Assembly: GCA_027946555.1 (NCBI GenBank)
Contig: JAPEVC010000006.1
Coordinates: 248,001-312,000, forward strand
Direction of reading: 5' to 3'
Source: Gnomoniopsis sp. IMI 355080
Taxonomy: Eukaryota > Ascomycota > Sordariomycetes > Diaporthales > Gnomoniaceae
DNA length: 64,000 nucleotides
The translations under genes and the position numbers were made by a program. This document shows positions 22,181 to 33,804 of this stretch, piece after piece (position 1 is the stretch's first letter; every line of letters starts with the position of its first letter). The notes beneath the pieces were generated by a model. That model made no database searches. It saw nothing but the letters and a program-made list of their open reading frames with translations, and was not told the origin of the DNA.

Positions 22181-22940
22181 GTAAGGTTGAGACAGGCTTG
22201 TATTGTACATAAGAGCGGTTTATATCGGGGTGTGCTTGAAGCGGCTTACTTGGAAAAGGGGGCTGCTTGAATGCATAGTGACCGGATTCGGGATTCTGTT
22301 AGGATTACATTTCTTTGTACCAGATGGTATGTTGTTTTTGGGGCAGTATAGAAGTACTAATAGCGTGGTCAGTATCCTAGATGACATGCTTGTGGATGTA
22401 TTGGACAAGGCTGTGGCTTTTAATTAGCCAACATGGAATTGAAGCGCCAATTCCTCGAGTGTTGTTGAATGTTTGCTTCGTGACTGCGGAAGAACCATGG
22501 CAGACATTGGAGTCCATGAGCGCACCATCTAGTGACCTTGGGTCTTATTATTGAAGTCCAGTCTGCGCCTCACACACTGCGCCACGTTCATCAGAATGTA
22601 ATTCATACGATGCGCTGACCGTGCGGCTCCTCATTACTCAAAAGCATACAGGCATGTCAGAAAGCTTGACGACGCCCATATCATATATATACCACTCGCA
22701 GGACCAGCCGTGTAAGCAGTGTGCATGACTGGGCGATTACTCGCCAGCCATGATTGTCCTACAAATCAATCATTCATTGAAGATGAAATCTCTTCGTTCC
22801 AGGAAGGTCCATTTGCTGTCTATCTAGATATACTTGTCAAACCCAGTCTCACACGTAGTACATTCAACTACAATGCCTTGTGAAAGTGTTCTATTAAGAT
22901 CATATCCGGCTGTCAGTATACAGATCACTCTCAACCTGCT
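22181..22940. other. Intergenic region downstream of NHA1
   Basis: About 760 bp holding the NHA1 3' region. No gene is recognised. Confidence 0.55.
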
Positions 22941-22945
22941 CGAAG

Positions 22946-23666
22946 ATGCTGCTCTACTCTCCGACAACTGTCACCACCGTGACCTCCGTCGCCGTCGCGG
23001 TTGGTTTCATTCTTGTGTCATTTTACGCTTCTGGGTCCGTCTCACACACGCGCGCACGAGGCACGACCCTGGGCCTGGATGGTTATCTTCGCCGTCTTAG
23101 CCACCATTCTCAAGGCTACATGCTAAGCGGCTGAGACGAATGATACGTACCGTGGTGCGTCGGGCAACGCGACCAACATAGACTCGGCCTCGGCGATCAC
23201 CGAGCACAGTATGGGATTTTATGAGTTTGACGAGAAAAACGCGTTCGGGTCCGTGAATCTGTCCTTCTGTTCTTTAACGTGGGATTTTTTGGGGTTTGGA
23301 AGAGCTTTAGGAGAATTAAAAGTCTGATGGTGGGCGTGGTGGCGATGTGGACGGTGCGATACCTAAAGATCTGAGAGAGGCGGTGTTTATATGCGGCGTC
23401 CACCCTGGATACTAGGTATTGGCAAGGAGACCAGCATATTCCACAGATGGAGTCTGGGAAAATGGCGCATAAGTACCTAATGTTGTGTTTTGTCCTTGAT
23501 TGTGTATTTGATTTCTGAACTTCTTTTTGCACTAAGGCACTCGTCAGCTATGCTGCCTCAGACTTCGCGACGGACCTCATGATACTCATCTTGCCGCTCG
23601 TCTACGTCCGCAGACTTCACATGGGAACGAAACAGAAGACAGGCGCCAGTTTCGTTGTCCTTCTAG
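22946..23666 (+). pseudogene. Possible relic of a fungal rhodopsin-like integral membrane protein
   Basis: Two separated fragments resemble the fungal rhodopsin-domain family of seven-span membrane proteins. The first, from the ATG at 22946, has a hydrophobic segment (VAVAVGFILVSFYASG) and then RARGTTLGLDGYLRR, resembling the family's GLDDY motif. The second, at about 23535-23666, reads SDFATDLMILILPLVYVRRL then HMGTKQKTGASFVVLLEF, resembling the DLxILxLPLxxVxxLxM...QKxG stretch of TM5-TM6. The expected middle spans are missing, frames are broken by stops, and the region has no consistent splicing. I infer a decayed copy. A heavily spliced unusual gene is less likely. Confidence 0.3.
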
Positions 23667-24368
23667 AATTCATGTGAATTGATCAACTACCGACAAATCT
23701 GGCTTGCTCAGCCAACAATCTTAGATCTACTGCAGCTGGCCTTCTTCGCGTCATCTTTTTGTCCGTGGCAAATCCTCTGGGACGATGGTCGTGGGTGTTT
23801 CCCGCCGCCGGAGAGACCCCGTGGCTGTTGGAGAACGCTACTATGTCCAAATCTTGTTCTGCTTGTTCTGGCTGTTGTACTCAGTCGACAAGTATGCCTA
23901 CTTGAAGAGCTTTGTGAGTGACGTCGTAGATAATAGAAGGATAAACGAGTAGGAACCTTGGGTGAGCGTGAGAATAGAAGTGAAAATTCTTGACGGCGGA
24001 AGTTGCGCCATTGATATACAAAGCTGAGGAAGCATATTCAAGGATTACTCAGTGGTAATCACTTACCTAGGTAGTCATTATCACTCATTTTATTGACTTC
24101 TAATTTCCACTCCAAAGGAACAGAGGGAAAAAAGTTTGGTTTGGCAAAATGTCTGTATTATAATTGTCTTCAACCTTTATAGTGAGCAGCTGAGTTATTG
24201 TACAGTCCACGCAAGTACTGCTATAATATAGAAATCAAGACCAAGATTTTTTATCTTCCATACACTCAGCGATAAAAGACCAGCTTTATCTCCACTTCCT
24301 TCCCATTACTTTGTCTTTTGATTCTAGCCCATTGGACAACGGTGATCTCTTACCAAGAGGCCCTCAAT
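23667..24368. other. Intergenic region before the secreted Gly/Ser-rich gene
   Basis: About 700 bp, AT-richer than the coding regions. It includes ACTTACCTAGGTAGT at 24061-24075, one of the recurring palindromic motifs. No gene is recognised. Confidence 0.5.
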
Positions 24369-25088
24369 TTAGTCCACCTTGGTAATCTCCCGGCGCACGT
24401 CGTAGGAGCCCGCAATGAATCGCTTGGGAATAACGGGAATGGTCGCTGACAAGTCAGTGCTGCTCGTGCTGGAGGCATCTCCACCTTCTGTTGAGCCACC
24501 AGCATCGCCCGACGGAGCACCGGTCGTGTTTGCCGTGCTGGTGTTGGATCCGGCGTCGCCGTTGTTGGTGCTGTTGCCATCGCCACCCGAGGCACCCGTC
24601 GAGGTCCCACCGGTGCCGCTGGCGTTACCGCCGCTCGCGCTCGCGTTCGTGTTGCCGCCAACAGAGGTATCGGTGCCTGACGTAGCGTCGCCGCTGTTGG
24701 CTCCGGTGTTGCTCTGCGAGACGGTGGTATCGCAGCTGCCAGTGCAGGTGCTGTCGCCAGTGTTGGTCTGGTCGCCTGCGTTTCCAGAAGTGCTGGCAGT
24801 GCCAGTCGAGACACCAATGGTGGCGCCAGATCCTCCTGACGCCGAAGCATTGCCGCCCGTTCCTGAAGCGTCCCCGCCATCACCCCCAGAACCTCCATTG
24901 CCGCCGTTGGAGCTTGTGGAGCCGGCACTCTGTTGCGTATCACCGCCAGTAGTTGTTGTGTTACCAGATGTGTTGTCGACGTTGGTGGTTGACGAGGTCT
25001 TGCTCCCACAGTCGCCAATTCCGAGGAAACAGGTGGCGGCGGCCTGGTGAGCCATAACGGCGGAGAGGAGGGCAAGAGTCAGCTTCAT
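24369..25088 (-). CDS. Secreted Gly/Ser/Thr-rich protein of unknown function
   Basis: A single exon of 239 residues. It has a signal peptide (MKLTLALLSAVMAHQAAA), then a short Cys segment (TCFLGIGDCGSK), then a low-complexity Gly/Ser/Thr/Asn body with many NxT/S sites (NTSG, NTTT, NASA, NASG) for N- and O-glycosylation. A central CTGSC adds two more cysteines. The C-terminus is less repetitive: a Kex2-type KR at 222-223 precedes a 16-residue tail beginning FIAGSYDV. No GPI signal is seen. It resembles cell-wall or secreted low-complexity proteins in composition only. The antisense frame is also open because of the biased composition, but it lacks a signal or a domain. Confidence 0.72.
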   Translation of the reverse strand: MKLTLALLSAVMAHQAAATCFLGIGDCGSKTSSTTNVDNTSGNTTTTGGDTQQSAGSTSSNGGNGGSGGDGGDASGTGGNASASGGSGATIGVSTGTASTSGNAGDQTNTGDSTCTGSCDTTVSQSNTGANSGDATSGTDTSVGGNTNASASGGNASGTGGTSTGASGGDGNSTNNGDAGSNTSTANTTGAPSGDAGGSTEGGDASSTSSTDLSATIPVIPKRFIAGSYDVRREITKVD

Positions 25089-25317
25089 TTTGAATCGTTG
25101 GGGGGAGAAGATAGATAGAAGTAGTAAAGAAGGAAGTGTACTGAGTGTGATGGAACTTTTTTAAGTTACTTAAAGAGTGAACTGAGTCCGAAAACTAAAA
25201 ATTAATGGGCAATGTAAACGAGAAAGAAAGACCGGCTTTCTGTAAAAGGAAGAGATGCTTAGATGCTGTGTGATGAGGATAGCAAGAGGGTGCGGATTGG
25301 CAATGTGGGCAGCAATG

Positions 25318-25324
25318 ATTTATA
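25318..25324 (-). promoter_or_regulatory. TATA box upstream of the secreted Gly/Ser-rich gene
   Basis: On the minus strand TATAAAT lies about 230 bp upstream of the ATG at 25088. It is a good match to the consensus, but placement alone cannot prove use. Confidence 0.35.
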
Positions 25325-27334
25325 GTCGATTGTGTTCGTTCACTTGGTTATTCCTGCGACCTAGATACCAAGTATTCTGCATTTCGTGTTGCTTGTCATC
25401 TTTGGTTTCTCCTCCCGCAGTCATCATCCAATAGGCCCAACATCGGGCCTCATTCACACCGGCCTCCTCTCAAACTCTTCATGGTCGCTAAAGTAAGCTG
25501 CGGGAGATATGGTGAAGCTCTCAGCTTGCTGACAGTGTAGGAAGATTACTGCTCCAACCTGCAGAAAATAACTAAATTAGTATGAGCCGTCAGCCTTACG
25601 GCCGCTTTAGGGCTATTGTGGCGCCCAGGATGCGACTCTCGAGGGGCACGTCAGGCGTCAGCAGCCAGGAACGGAGTGTAACGCGGCCCAACATGGGCAT
25701 GTACAACTCAATTTACCTGAATATTCTCCGGGAGAACTTTCCGCAGGCGTGTGCGGCAACATGGTGTTGTTCTAAAATATCCCAAGTGAGCGAAGAATCT
25801 AGGGACTAAGGGTTACCGTGCGAAGTAAGACTTTGCCTGAATATCCTCAGCCCAGGCCTCAAAATGTGGAGAGCTGGAAAAGCGATCCGCAGCGTCTCAG
25901 AAGCTTGATTATTGGGTTGCCATATCAGAGACTGCTCGTGCCTGCGTGCTTTTTGCCTTTGTGTGGCAGAGTGGTGGCCACCTTCCGGGTATAGGATTCA
26001 GCCTTAGATGCATGCTTACACCATTATTGGATCCCAGGTAGGTGTGCTGCGTAACGGAACCAGGATAGTGTGTTCTATAAAGATATTATTACCGTATTCG
26101 TCAAAAGAGCAAACAACGAGGTTTCAGCTTCTTGAATGCAGTCTATAATATAAGCCTAGGCTCGTCGTAATCGACCGCAACCAACTTACGTACTTGGCGA
26201 GGTCCAAGGCCAGGCCGCCCGGTGTTTTACGTGGCTGCGCTCCTGGATGAGCAGAACCACAGCTTAATTCACAGGCAGGAATCGGGATGCTGATATGTGT
26301 CGGCATCTCGGCCACTTTGCGTCTACCATGTTGGAAGCATGAAGGCTCACGGGGCGGTGATCTGTTAGTGATCCATACTGACTTGCTGCACTTGCATGTA
26401 AGTTTACAGTATCACCTAAATACTTTTCCGGCTATCTTTCTATCTCAATAATGATCTCTCCCATCAACATCACCATGACTCTGTTCTTAGAGTTGGTTCC
26501 GAAGGTGCTTCCAAGCCTGTGCTCTACTGCGAATGAGTATCTGACGCGATTCGTAATTCAGTAGTAATCTGAGCAAGCCTTAGACGCAAGCATGAACTAC
26601 GTTCAGAGTCGTTTGTTTGTTCCATGCCTAGTATATCCGGATCCCTCCCGTCAAGGACAAGAACAGATGTATACCACTCTACAACAAGCCTCCTGAACGA
26701 GCCGAGGTCGAGTATGAACAGGCACAAGACAGACCAATGACCAAAATCTGCTATTCGCATCAGCAAGTTGTCATGGTTCGTCCCACACTAGAGCCAATTA
26801 TCAAGCCAACATCAATTGCCGTCGACATATGTTGGCCAAGGTCTTTCCGTCGTGCGCGGCGAACCGAGGTCAACGCCTTCATCATACTTTTAATTAGCAA
26901 TGAGGTTTGAAGATCAATTCTTGGCTATTGTTTGTTTCTTTTTACAGGGGACATATTCAAACCAGCTAGGAAAGCTATATTATTTCGTTCTATACGTTGC
27001 CACTGCATTAGTGCACTCGGTTAGGGTCGATCTACCGCTCTCGAACATATATGGTGCTATATTGACTACGATTTCCAGAAAGGAACGGGCGCTTTAGCAC
27101 AGCTGCATCCCTGAAACTTAATTTGAGCATGGTTTCGTGACTCCAATGGCACGCGCAAAACTCTAAAGGTTGTCTCCCGCCTTGTACTGTAGATGCCAAT
27201 ATCATCAATTAAAGTTTTGATTTCTCTATCAAGTTTCTCGCTTACCAAGGTCGAAGGTGTGCTAGGATAGAGAATAGGGGCTTCAGCTGAGGAGAGTGCG
27301 GAGATTGTTCATGTGTCAAAAGGCACAAATCCAG

Positions 27335-27344
27335 GTATAAGAGA
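27335..27344 (+). promoter_or_regulatory. TATA-like element upstream of the five-exon secreted-protein gene
   Basis: GTATAAGAGA, identical to the element at 7384-7393, sits 77 bp before the ATG at 27421, a usual distance for a fungal TATA element. Confidence 0.4.
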
Positions 27345-27420
27345 GCAAACATTTCTAGATAGTAATGTAGGCTCATAGACAAGACTGGTATTTTCAACCA
27401 AAGCTGCGACGTCATATGCA

Positions 27421-28621
27421 ATGATTTGGTGGTCGCTCAATAACGTGGCACGACTGTGCCTTCTCGGCCTCTTCAGCAGTCTCATTTCTGCTCAGAGTCC
27501 TGCTGCTCGAAATTTGGCGACTATCCAAGCAATTTACAATGAAACCGTACGGAAATCCAGGAAGATGAATCATCATGACCTGTCTTTTTGATAAAGTACT
27601 CTAATTTGCCTTTTCTAGGTCTACCCGCGCAACAATATGGCGATACAGACCCAGGGTGGGTCTGTATCCGCCCTCTTTGATCCAGCAGCCAAGGGCCGTA
27701 TTTCGCCTCTCGGTAACTTCACCGGATTTTTGGACTCTATAGAATATTTCTATGGACTCGCTCCTTCTCCGCAATCGAATCCTGCGGGGCTTGGGATATT
27801 CGAAGCGGAGGTTGTCGAGTTTACTTCTGGTTGTAACGAAGTCGCATCCAGTCTGGTATATCTGAAGGCGGGGCAGGTAAACAACGTGACCGGAGCCTTG
27901 CTTCCTGGATCCCCTGTGACCATTCTTAAGCAAGTCAGTGTTTCGAGCTCGTATTGATCCATCCCCTTCGCGGCCAAAAGGAAATCTAGGAAGCATCTAC
28001 AGTACAGTTCGGCTGACCATGGAGGCGACGATTAGATGGCTTTTTGGAGATTCAATGCAACAGGTGCTGTCCAACTGTACGAGGCCTTCATACCTTCTTT
28101 GCAACAGTGGACCAATGTTGCTACTGGGATCGATCTGGGCATAGGTCTTTTTCAAGCCGGAGATATAGCTGTACAGCTTTGCCCGGCTATCCAAGATGGT
28201 TGCACGGGCGCAAACCAGGTGTATAATGATACTCTGGTAAGTATTGTAATGTTCCATATATGCGGGGGAAAAAAGATCAAAGTCTCACAAATAATTCAGG
28301 ACTGCGATGCACAACTCCTCCTTAAGGATTTTGGTACTTTCGACGAAGTGTGGGGGGACAATGTTGTCTGCCGCCAAATTCATGTTTTGCTGACAGCATC
28401 GAGACCTGATGTGAGTTATTTGATATCGAGTCGCGCCTAGCACAGGTTGTCTCGATTTTCTGAAATTTTGACTGAAAAACGACTCTAACACTGTTTTTTA
28501 GGTGCATTGTCCTCATGTTGGTCCTACGGGAGGCGGCAAGTGTGTCGATATTGATTATCGGGTGGAATACTTTGACGATATGGAGTTGTTTGGCATGGCC
28601 AATCCATTCATGTGCCCATAG
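27421..28621 (+). CDS. Conserved secreted protein of uncharacterised family
   Basis: Five exons, 27421-27546, 27619-27933, 28036-28236, 28300-28410 and 28502-28621, all joined in phase 0, give 290 residues. The first exon encodes a signal peptide (MIWWSLNNVARLCLLGLF, then SSLISAQS). Conserved-looking blocks are GRISPLGNFTGFLDSIEYFY, EFTSGCNEVASSLVYLK, QMAFWRFNATGAV, EVWGDNVVCRQIHVLLTASR and VHCPHVGPTGGGKC. It has several cysteines and ends in FMCP. I recall this block pattern from secreted proteins of unknown function in ascomycetes and basidiomycetes, but cannot name a domain or activity. All introns (72, 102, 63 and 91 bp) have canonical ends, and each block continues across the junctions, so the gene looks intact. 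Confidence 0.8.
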
Positions 28622-29075
28622 ATTGCATGTATATGGTCCTGAGGAACAATTATTCAGGCTGACAGCATTCATGAGGAGAGATTTTCAAGTATAAATCACA
28701 ATACCAAGATACAGACTGCATAGCCTATAAAGCATGTGCCATCACTTGGGTATGGTCTTGAGTCTTGTATGAGTATCAAAATGCACGGACCACCTTGGTG
28801 TGGAGCCCTGACCACTTTTACCCAGCAAGGATCAGATCCCTGCTTAAATTCTTTGAAGGCGCTGCAAGGCAAGCTACGTCAACTGATGAATTCCTCTTCC
28901 CCAACTTCAACATCACCTCTGCACGCCCAGCGCCAGCACCTCGCCTTCCAATCATCTTTCCAGGCTTCGGACAAGGGGATCACTTCCGAATCTTGTCAAC
29001 AAAGCCCTCCTGTTGTATAAGCTTTCGAGTCCTTCCCCCAAACAAAGAGTTCACCTCCGCACACCCACTGCCAAC
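28622..29075. other. Intergenic region before TOM22
   Basis: A 454-bp gap that should hold the TOM22 promoter and CT/CA-rich leader. No gene is seen. Confidence 0.55.
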
Positions 29076-29737
29076 ATGGTTCAACTCGTGGAAGTCGAGG
29101 ATGAGCATTTCCAGCACCGTCAAGCTGGAGCCGACGACGATGAGGGTGACTACACAGACACTGGTATGTGATCATCTCAAACACCTTCTTGCGCTCCTGC
29201 AGTTCTCGCCAACGTCAAAGCTCTCGCGATGGTGCCCATACCTTCACCGACCAAGCCCCTCGTTTCTTGAGCCCTCCTACCACGCAACAATACCCTGTGT
29301 ACCCTAACAAACACATCCCACTAACTCGTCGCCGCGCCCAATTCACAGACTCCGAAATCTCCAACGACTCCGACTACGACCCCCGAAGTGAGACCCTGAC
29401 GGAGCGGCTCTGGGCCCTGCGCGACATCATCCCGCCCACCACACGCTCCTGGTTCTTTGGCAAGTACCAGTCGACCAAGCGCGTCGTCACGGGCGTGCTC
29501 TTCTTCGCCGGCCGCTCCGCCTGGTCCATCTCCGTGTCGGCGCTGCTCATCGGCGTGCCGTTTGCCTTGTGCTGGGCGGAGGAGCAGCAGATGATTGCCA
29601 TGGAGCAGGAGATGCGCCAGCGCGAGCAGGGTCAGGACCTGTTGACGGCTGGCGCCGGCGGTGAGGCCAGCACGGCCGATATGTTGGGCGTTGCGCTTGA
29701 GAAGGATGGTGCGGCGCAGGCGAAGCCGGCACTGTAA
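29076..29737 (+). CDS. TOM22: Mitochondrial import receptor subunit Tom22
   Basis: The central receptor and organiser of the TOM complex in the mitochondrial outer membrane. Exons 29076-29163 and 29349-29737 give 158 residues. The 185-bp intron (GTATGT...CACAG) joins DYTDT to DSEISNDSDYD in phase 1, which restores the acidic cytosolic domain typical of Tom22. Then follow ETLTERLWALRDIIPPTTRS, a Lys-containing linker and one transmembrane segment (SAWSISVSALLIGVPFALCW). A short intermembrane-space tail ends in the residues KPAL. Length and topology match fungal Tom22. The 3' neighbour, FZO1, is convergent and also acts at the outer membrane. Confidence 0.92.
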
Positions 29738-30468
29738 GGTGATTAGGTCTTTTCGGAAAAGGGAAACAAGGGCCCGGGGGGGGCACTTTTTGTCCGGCAT
29801 TGCACTTGGATGAATGGCGATGCTGTGCAATCCTGAGGACATTAGGTGCATCATCTCACGGGGTGGCATCGCGGCATTTTTGAGGCCATTCCCGTTTGTA
29901 CACTACTCTCATCTCTCAAGGAAGGATCATGGGGGATTTTGTTTTGTACGTTTGCATACGACCTCAGCACAGCTGTAGGCACGAATGAGGATAAGGAGTT
30001 CTGCTTCCAGCCGTCTAGTTGTGCTATTCCATTCGGCTGTGAGAACTTTACTTGTAAAATTGGCCTCATTGTAGGCTACTCGGAATTGAAGGAATTCTTG
30101 GAGATGCGCTCGTGACAAGCAGTACACTCGGAATATTGCCAGTGCGTATAACTTGTATTCATTTTAGAGAAGCTCGTCGAACACACATCTTAATACTTGC
30201 TATACAGGTGCCTGTCTTGTTTCTCCCTCAGTCATATCATCTGGAGTCCCAAGCAAAGACTGTGAATGAGCTGGCAGCACATCGATATGTATTTTAATCC
30301 TTTGAACGCCGTTCAATGTTGCTATTCGACAAATGAAAGAGCTACCTGTAGTCAGACGACTGAGTAGGGTGGGGGTATTCTTGATTTTTTGCAACAGCCC
30401 AGTTTCCAGCATCCGCCCTCATTCTTTTCAATTCTTCCTTTGCCTTTTCTTTCCCTCACGACAATTCC
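29738..30468. other. Intergenic region between convergent TOM22 and FZO1
   Basis: A 731-bp gap containing the 3' regions of both genes. No coding signal is seen. Confidence 0.6.
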
Positions 30469-33298
30469 TCAGTGACCCATCGCACCCAGCGGTACGTTCT
30501 CCAGATCCACACCTTCGACATTCGCCCTCTGGCCCGCGCTGTCGCGGACCAAATTCGTAAAATACCGAAGTGCCTCGTGGCTCTCCTTCTTGACCTTGAG
30601 CGTCTCCTCACGTCGCTTGCCAAGTTGCTCGACAGAGCGGTTGAGGTTAAATACAACGTGGTCCTTGGGTGTGTGTAGCACTTTGCGGACAGAGCCGGAA
30701 ATGCGGTGGGCGTTATGGTGGGCGTACTCTATGGCGGCGAGCTGGGTCGAGATCTTATTGGAGATGCGGTGAGGAAGGGATTGTGGAATCTGTTGCAGGA
30801 CGTAGTAGGCGGCTGCCATTGCTGGATGGGTTTGTCAGTATCGAATTGAGATACGAGAGCGTGATCAAGCACATACCTGCAACGATTACGCCAGGGACGA
30901 TCATCCGGCGGAGGTTATCATTGCCCACAATACGAGCAGCGCTGAGAGCGTGATCTATCCAACTGTACCCACCAACAACCTGCATACCAACAGTCGTAGC
31001 CACAGTCAAAGCCATACCGGTGCCAGCGACCTTCTCCTGCCGTTGCATGAGAGTGGACCAGTCTACAAAGTCCCAAAGCTCCGTGGGGATATCGATTTGC
31101 TTGGCTAGCACGTCACGCTTGCGGCGGAACATAACATCCGGGTGGAAATTGAGACCAGCGTACTCATTACCCAGATGTAGAATGCCGAGTTGCTTAATAG
31201 CATTGACGCCGCCCACAGCCTTGCCACGTGCATACTCCTCGCAATTATTGACAGCAGTCTGGATGCCTTGCAACATAGCCTCCTTGAGCCCTTCGGCATA
31301 ATCAAAAGCTTGGAAGAGCCCAGGGTAAGGCACATCGATATTCTCGTCGGCGTGCATGATAGCTTCGTTGAGGCTGCTTCGTGTATGCTGGTACACATCA
31401 TCACAGGTCTCGTCGATAGTGTGATTGACTTCATCTGTGATCTTGTTCTGTGCCTTCTTGCTCGCCTCCAGCTGAGGCTCAATCTCTCGGAGCTCCTTTC
31501 CAACCCGTTCCACTTCGGAATGCGCGACCTCGGCATTGACGGTTGCCAGAGAATTGACATCGTTCAGAATATTCAGCAGATACGTCTTGGCCGGAGCAAG
31601 TTTAGACCGTGCCCGCTTCTCCAAAACAAATCTCCTCAAGGACTGCTCGAGATTTTGAAAGTCCCGAAGCTTCTCTTTGTCCTTGCCTTTACCCTTAGGG
31701 TCGCTTGGGTCATCGCCATCACCACCGCCACTTGAACTACCGCTGCCACTGCCGCCTGGCCCTCCCCCGGGAGGCGAAGGCATTGTGGGTATGGCGTTAC
31801 TCGAGACGAAGTGGACGAGCTCATGGTTCTCTTTATGCGTCCTTGGACTTATGCCGGCAACTTGGTCGAGGATCATCTTCTGACATCTTTGCTGATCCCT
31901 GATCATGTCGAAGCCGTTCACGACAATGAAGAGATAGGCCTTTTCCGAGGCTGCTGCCCACAGGAATTCCTTGGCAGACTGCGTAAAATGGTTGGCGGCC
32001 GAAACGACAAAAACCACTACATCAATTTCCTCTTGTCGAGCAAAAACAGCCGTAGTCTTGGTTGTATCCGAGTTCAGGCCGGGCGCATCGATGAGCGCGA
32101 TATCAACCACACCGTTGTTGATTAGTGACTCGTCGAGGGACCGCACCTCCCTGACATAGACCTTGCACATCAGGTAAGATTCATTGTCGATAACAATCTG
32201 TTCCAATTGATCGAGGCGATAAACGTCGTAGGTGGTCTCATCGTTTCGATCGTAGACAGCATCTTTGTGAACGGCGTGTACTTCTTCAATGTTGCTGTTT
32301 TCCTTGTAGTCCAGAACTTCACAGAAGATGCTTGTGCATGGCTGCTGGTCCTCTGGCAGAACCTTCCTCCTCAGTAGAGCATTGCAGAAAGTGGACTTTC
32401 CGGCGTTCAAGTCTCCCGTGATCAAGACTTTGCTGGCAGTATCTTCAATCCGCTCCTGCAGCTTCAAAAGGTGCTTGATGCTGGAACTAATCTTGCCATC
32501 GAGCAGAGAAGCAATCGAACCTTTCTCAAGTGAGTGGACCAGTTGGGTCTGATGCAAGGACCCTAACTTCAGATCCAGCTTCAATACGGAGAATTCCTGA
32601 GCAATCTGAGGAGAAACAAGTCGCGGCTCTGCTGCCAGTCTTTTCTCCGCTGCCTTGCTGGACTCAGCACTCGCGTATTCCTCCAGCGACGTCTGCGCGC
32701 GCCTAATCGGGGGCGGGAGGGCGCTTGACGAAGCGCTACTGAAGTCGTCTAGGTGAGAGAAAGTCTGGTGAAAGTTCGGTCTCGAGGGTGAGGAGGCAGT
32801 GGACTCGGTTTCGGCTCGCTGAACAGAAGGGTAGTGGGCAGGCCATTTCGTATTCTCGTCCTGCAGCTCCCGAAGAAGGTCGATGACTCTGTGAATGGCA
32901 CGGTTGAGTGCTCCACGTTGTTGGTTGTACCATAGCTGATGAACAGCGCTTGTCTGCAGTCGGTTATCCGTCCCATTCGAAAGAGGCGGAGTGTCGGCAT
33001 GAGTTGCACTATCCCAGGCCGGGGTGCCGGGCATCAACGCATTACCCACAGCGCCACTGGCGACAGACCCTCCGTAGCCAGAGTCTCTTTCGAGAAGCTC
33101 CTGTAGATGCGCAGCGTGCTTGGATGTCGAACCAGAGCCGACAGTCGCAAAGGCTGGGGGCAATTCTCGACCGTGGGACTGGTTGTTGCTGCTGTTGTTG
33201 TTCGCGACGTCATCGGAATTTGAGGATGAAGCCGCCTCATGATCGTCGTCTGCTCGCGCCGGCGACTTGCCCTTGTCGCTAAAGTAGTCTTGACTCAT
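30469..33298 (-). CDS. FZO1: Mitofusin, dynamin-like GTPase of the outer mitochondrial membrane
   Basis: Drives fusion of mitochondrial outer membranes. Exons 33298-30877 and 30821-30469 (intron 55 bp, GTATGT...CCAG) give 924 residues. A disordered N-terminus precedes heptad-repeat segment 1 and the GTPase domain, with G1 GDLNAGKST at about 295-303, switch residues around CTSIFCEV, G3 DAPGLNS and G4 VNGFD. A Gly/Ser-rich insert (GGGPGGSGSGSSSGGG) follows at about residue 510. Near the C-terminus are two hydrophobic segments, GMALTVATTVGMQVVGG and IVPGVIVAAMAAAYYVL; the second is split by the intron. A final coiled-coil (SVEQLGKRREETLKVKKESH) corresponds to heptad repeat 2. It is longer than yeast Fzo1 (855). 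Confidence 0.93.
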
Positions 33299-33804
33299 TT
33301 TCGATCGTGCACGTCCATCTGACGGTCTAGGTTGTAGGGTTGGAGGAGACGAAGAGGAGGTTCAAAGACGAAAGGATTGAAACCTGGTGAAGAGTGACTC
33401 TTTTGACCTGAGCGTGGATCATGATCAAGATCCATTCATTTTCATGCGCGTCGGCTCGGTGCCAATGAATTCGCCTCGCCGTCCCGAACTTTTCCCTCGC
33501 GGCTCGGGTGCTTAGTCATTTCAGCAAATCCCTGTCGACTGGCTTGATTGTGATTCCTTGCCTGCCAACATCTGGCGGCGCTTCCGTTCAAGGTTGCCAA
33601 GGTGCCCAGTCGCTTGTAACGTGAACTATCGTCTTTGTTACGTACTACTGCTCAGACACCCGTTTCTACCTCACTAGCGACCTTCTCCGCTGTCTTCGTC
33701 AATTTGGCTGGCCATAGGGCATCGTAACATTCTTGGAGACTCCCGATTTGCGCGAGCATCACAATCGCCTTATCAATAGCATAAACCTGGCATAGAGCGA
33801 AGCC
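33299..33804. other. Divergent promoter region, FZO1 and VPS2
   Basis: 506 bp between divergent start codons. It should hold both promoters. No gene is seen. Confidence 0.6.

Larger units (their letters stand above)
25089..27420. other. Intergenic region, 25.1-27.4 kb
   Basis: 2.3 kb between divergent genes. It is relatively AT-rich, with only short frames that show no recognisable product. Apart from promoter-like TATA elements near each end, I see nothing in it. Confidence 0.5.

Noticed and set aside
24415..25050. 211-codon proline/valine-rich frame antisense to the secreted Gly/Ser-rich gene
   Set aside because: It mirrors the biased composition of the sense gene and has no signal peptide or domain.
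29321..29869. 182-codon frame antisense to TOM22
   Set aside because: Overlaps the clear TOM22 exon and has no similarity of its own.
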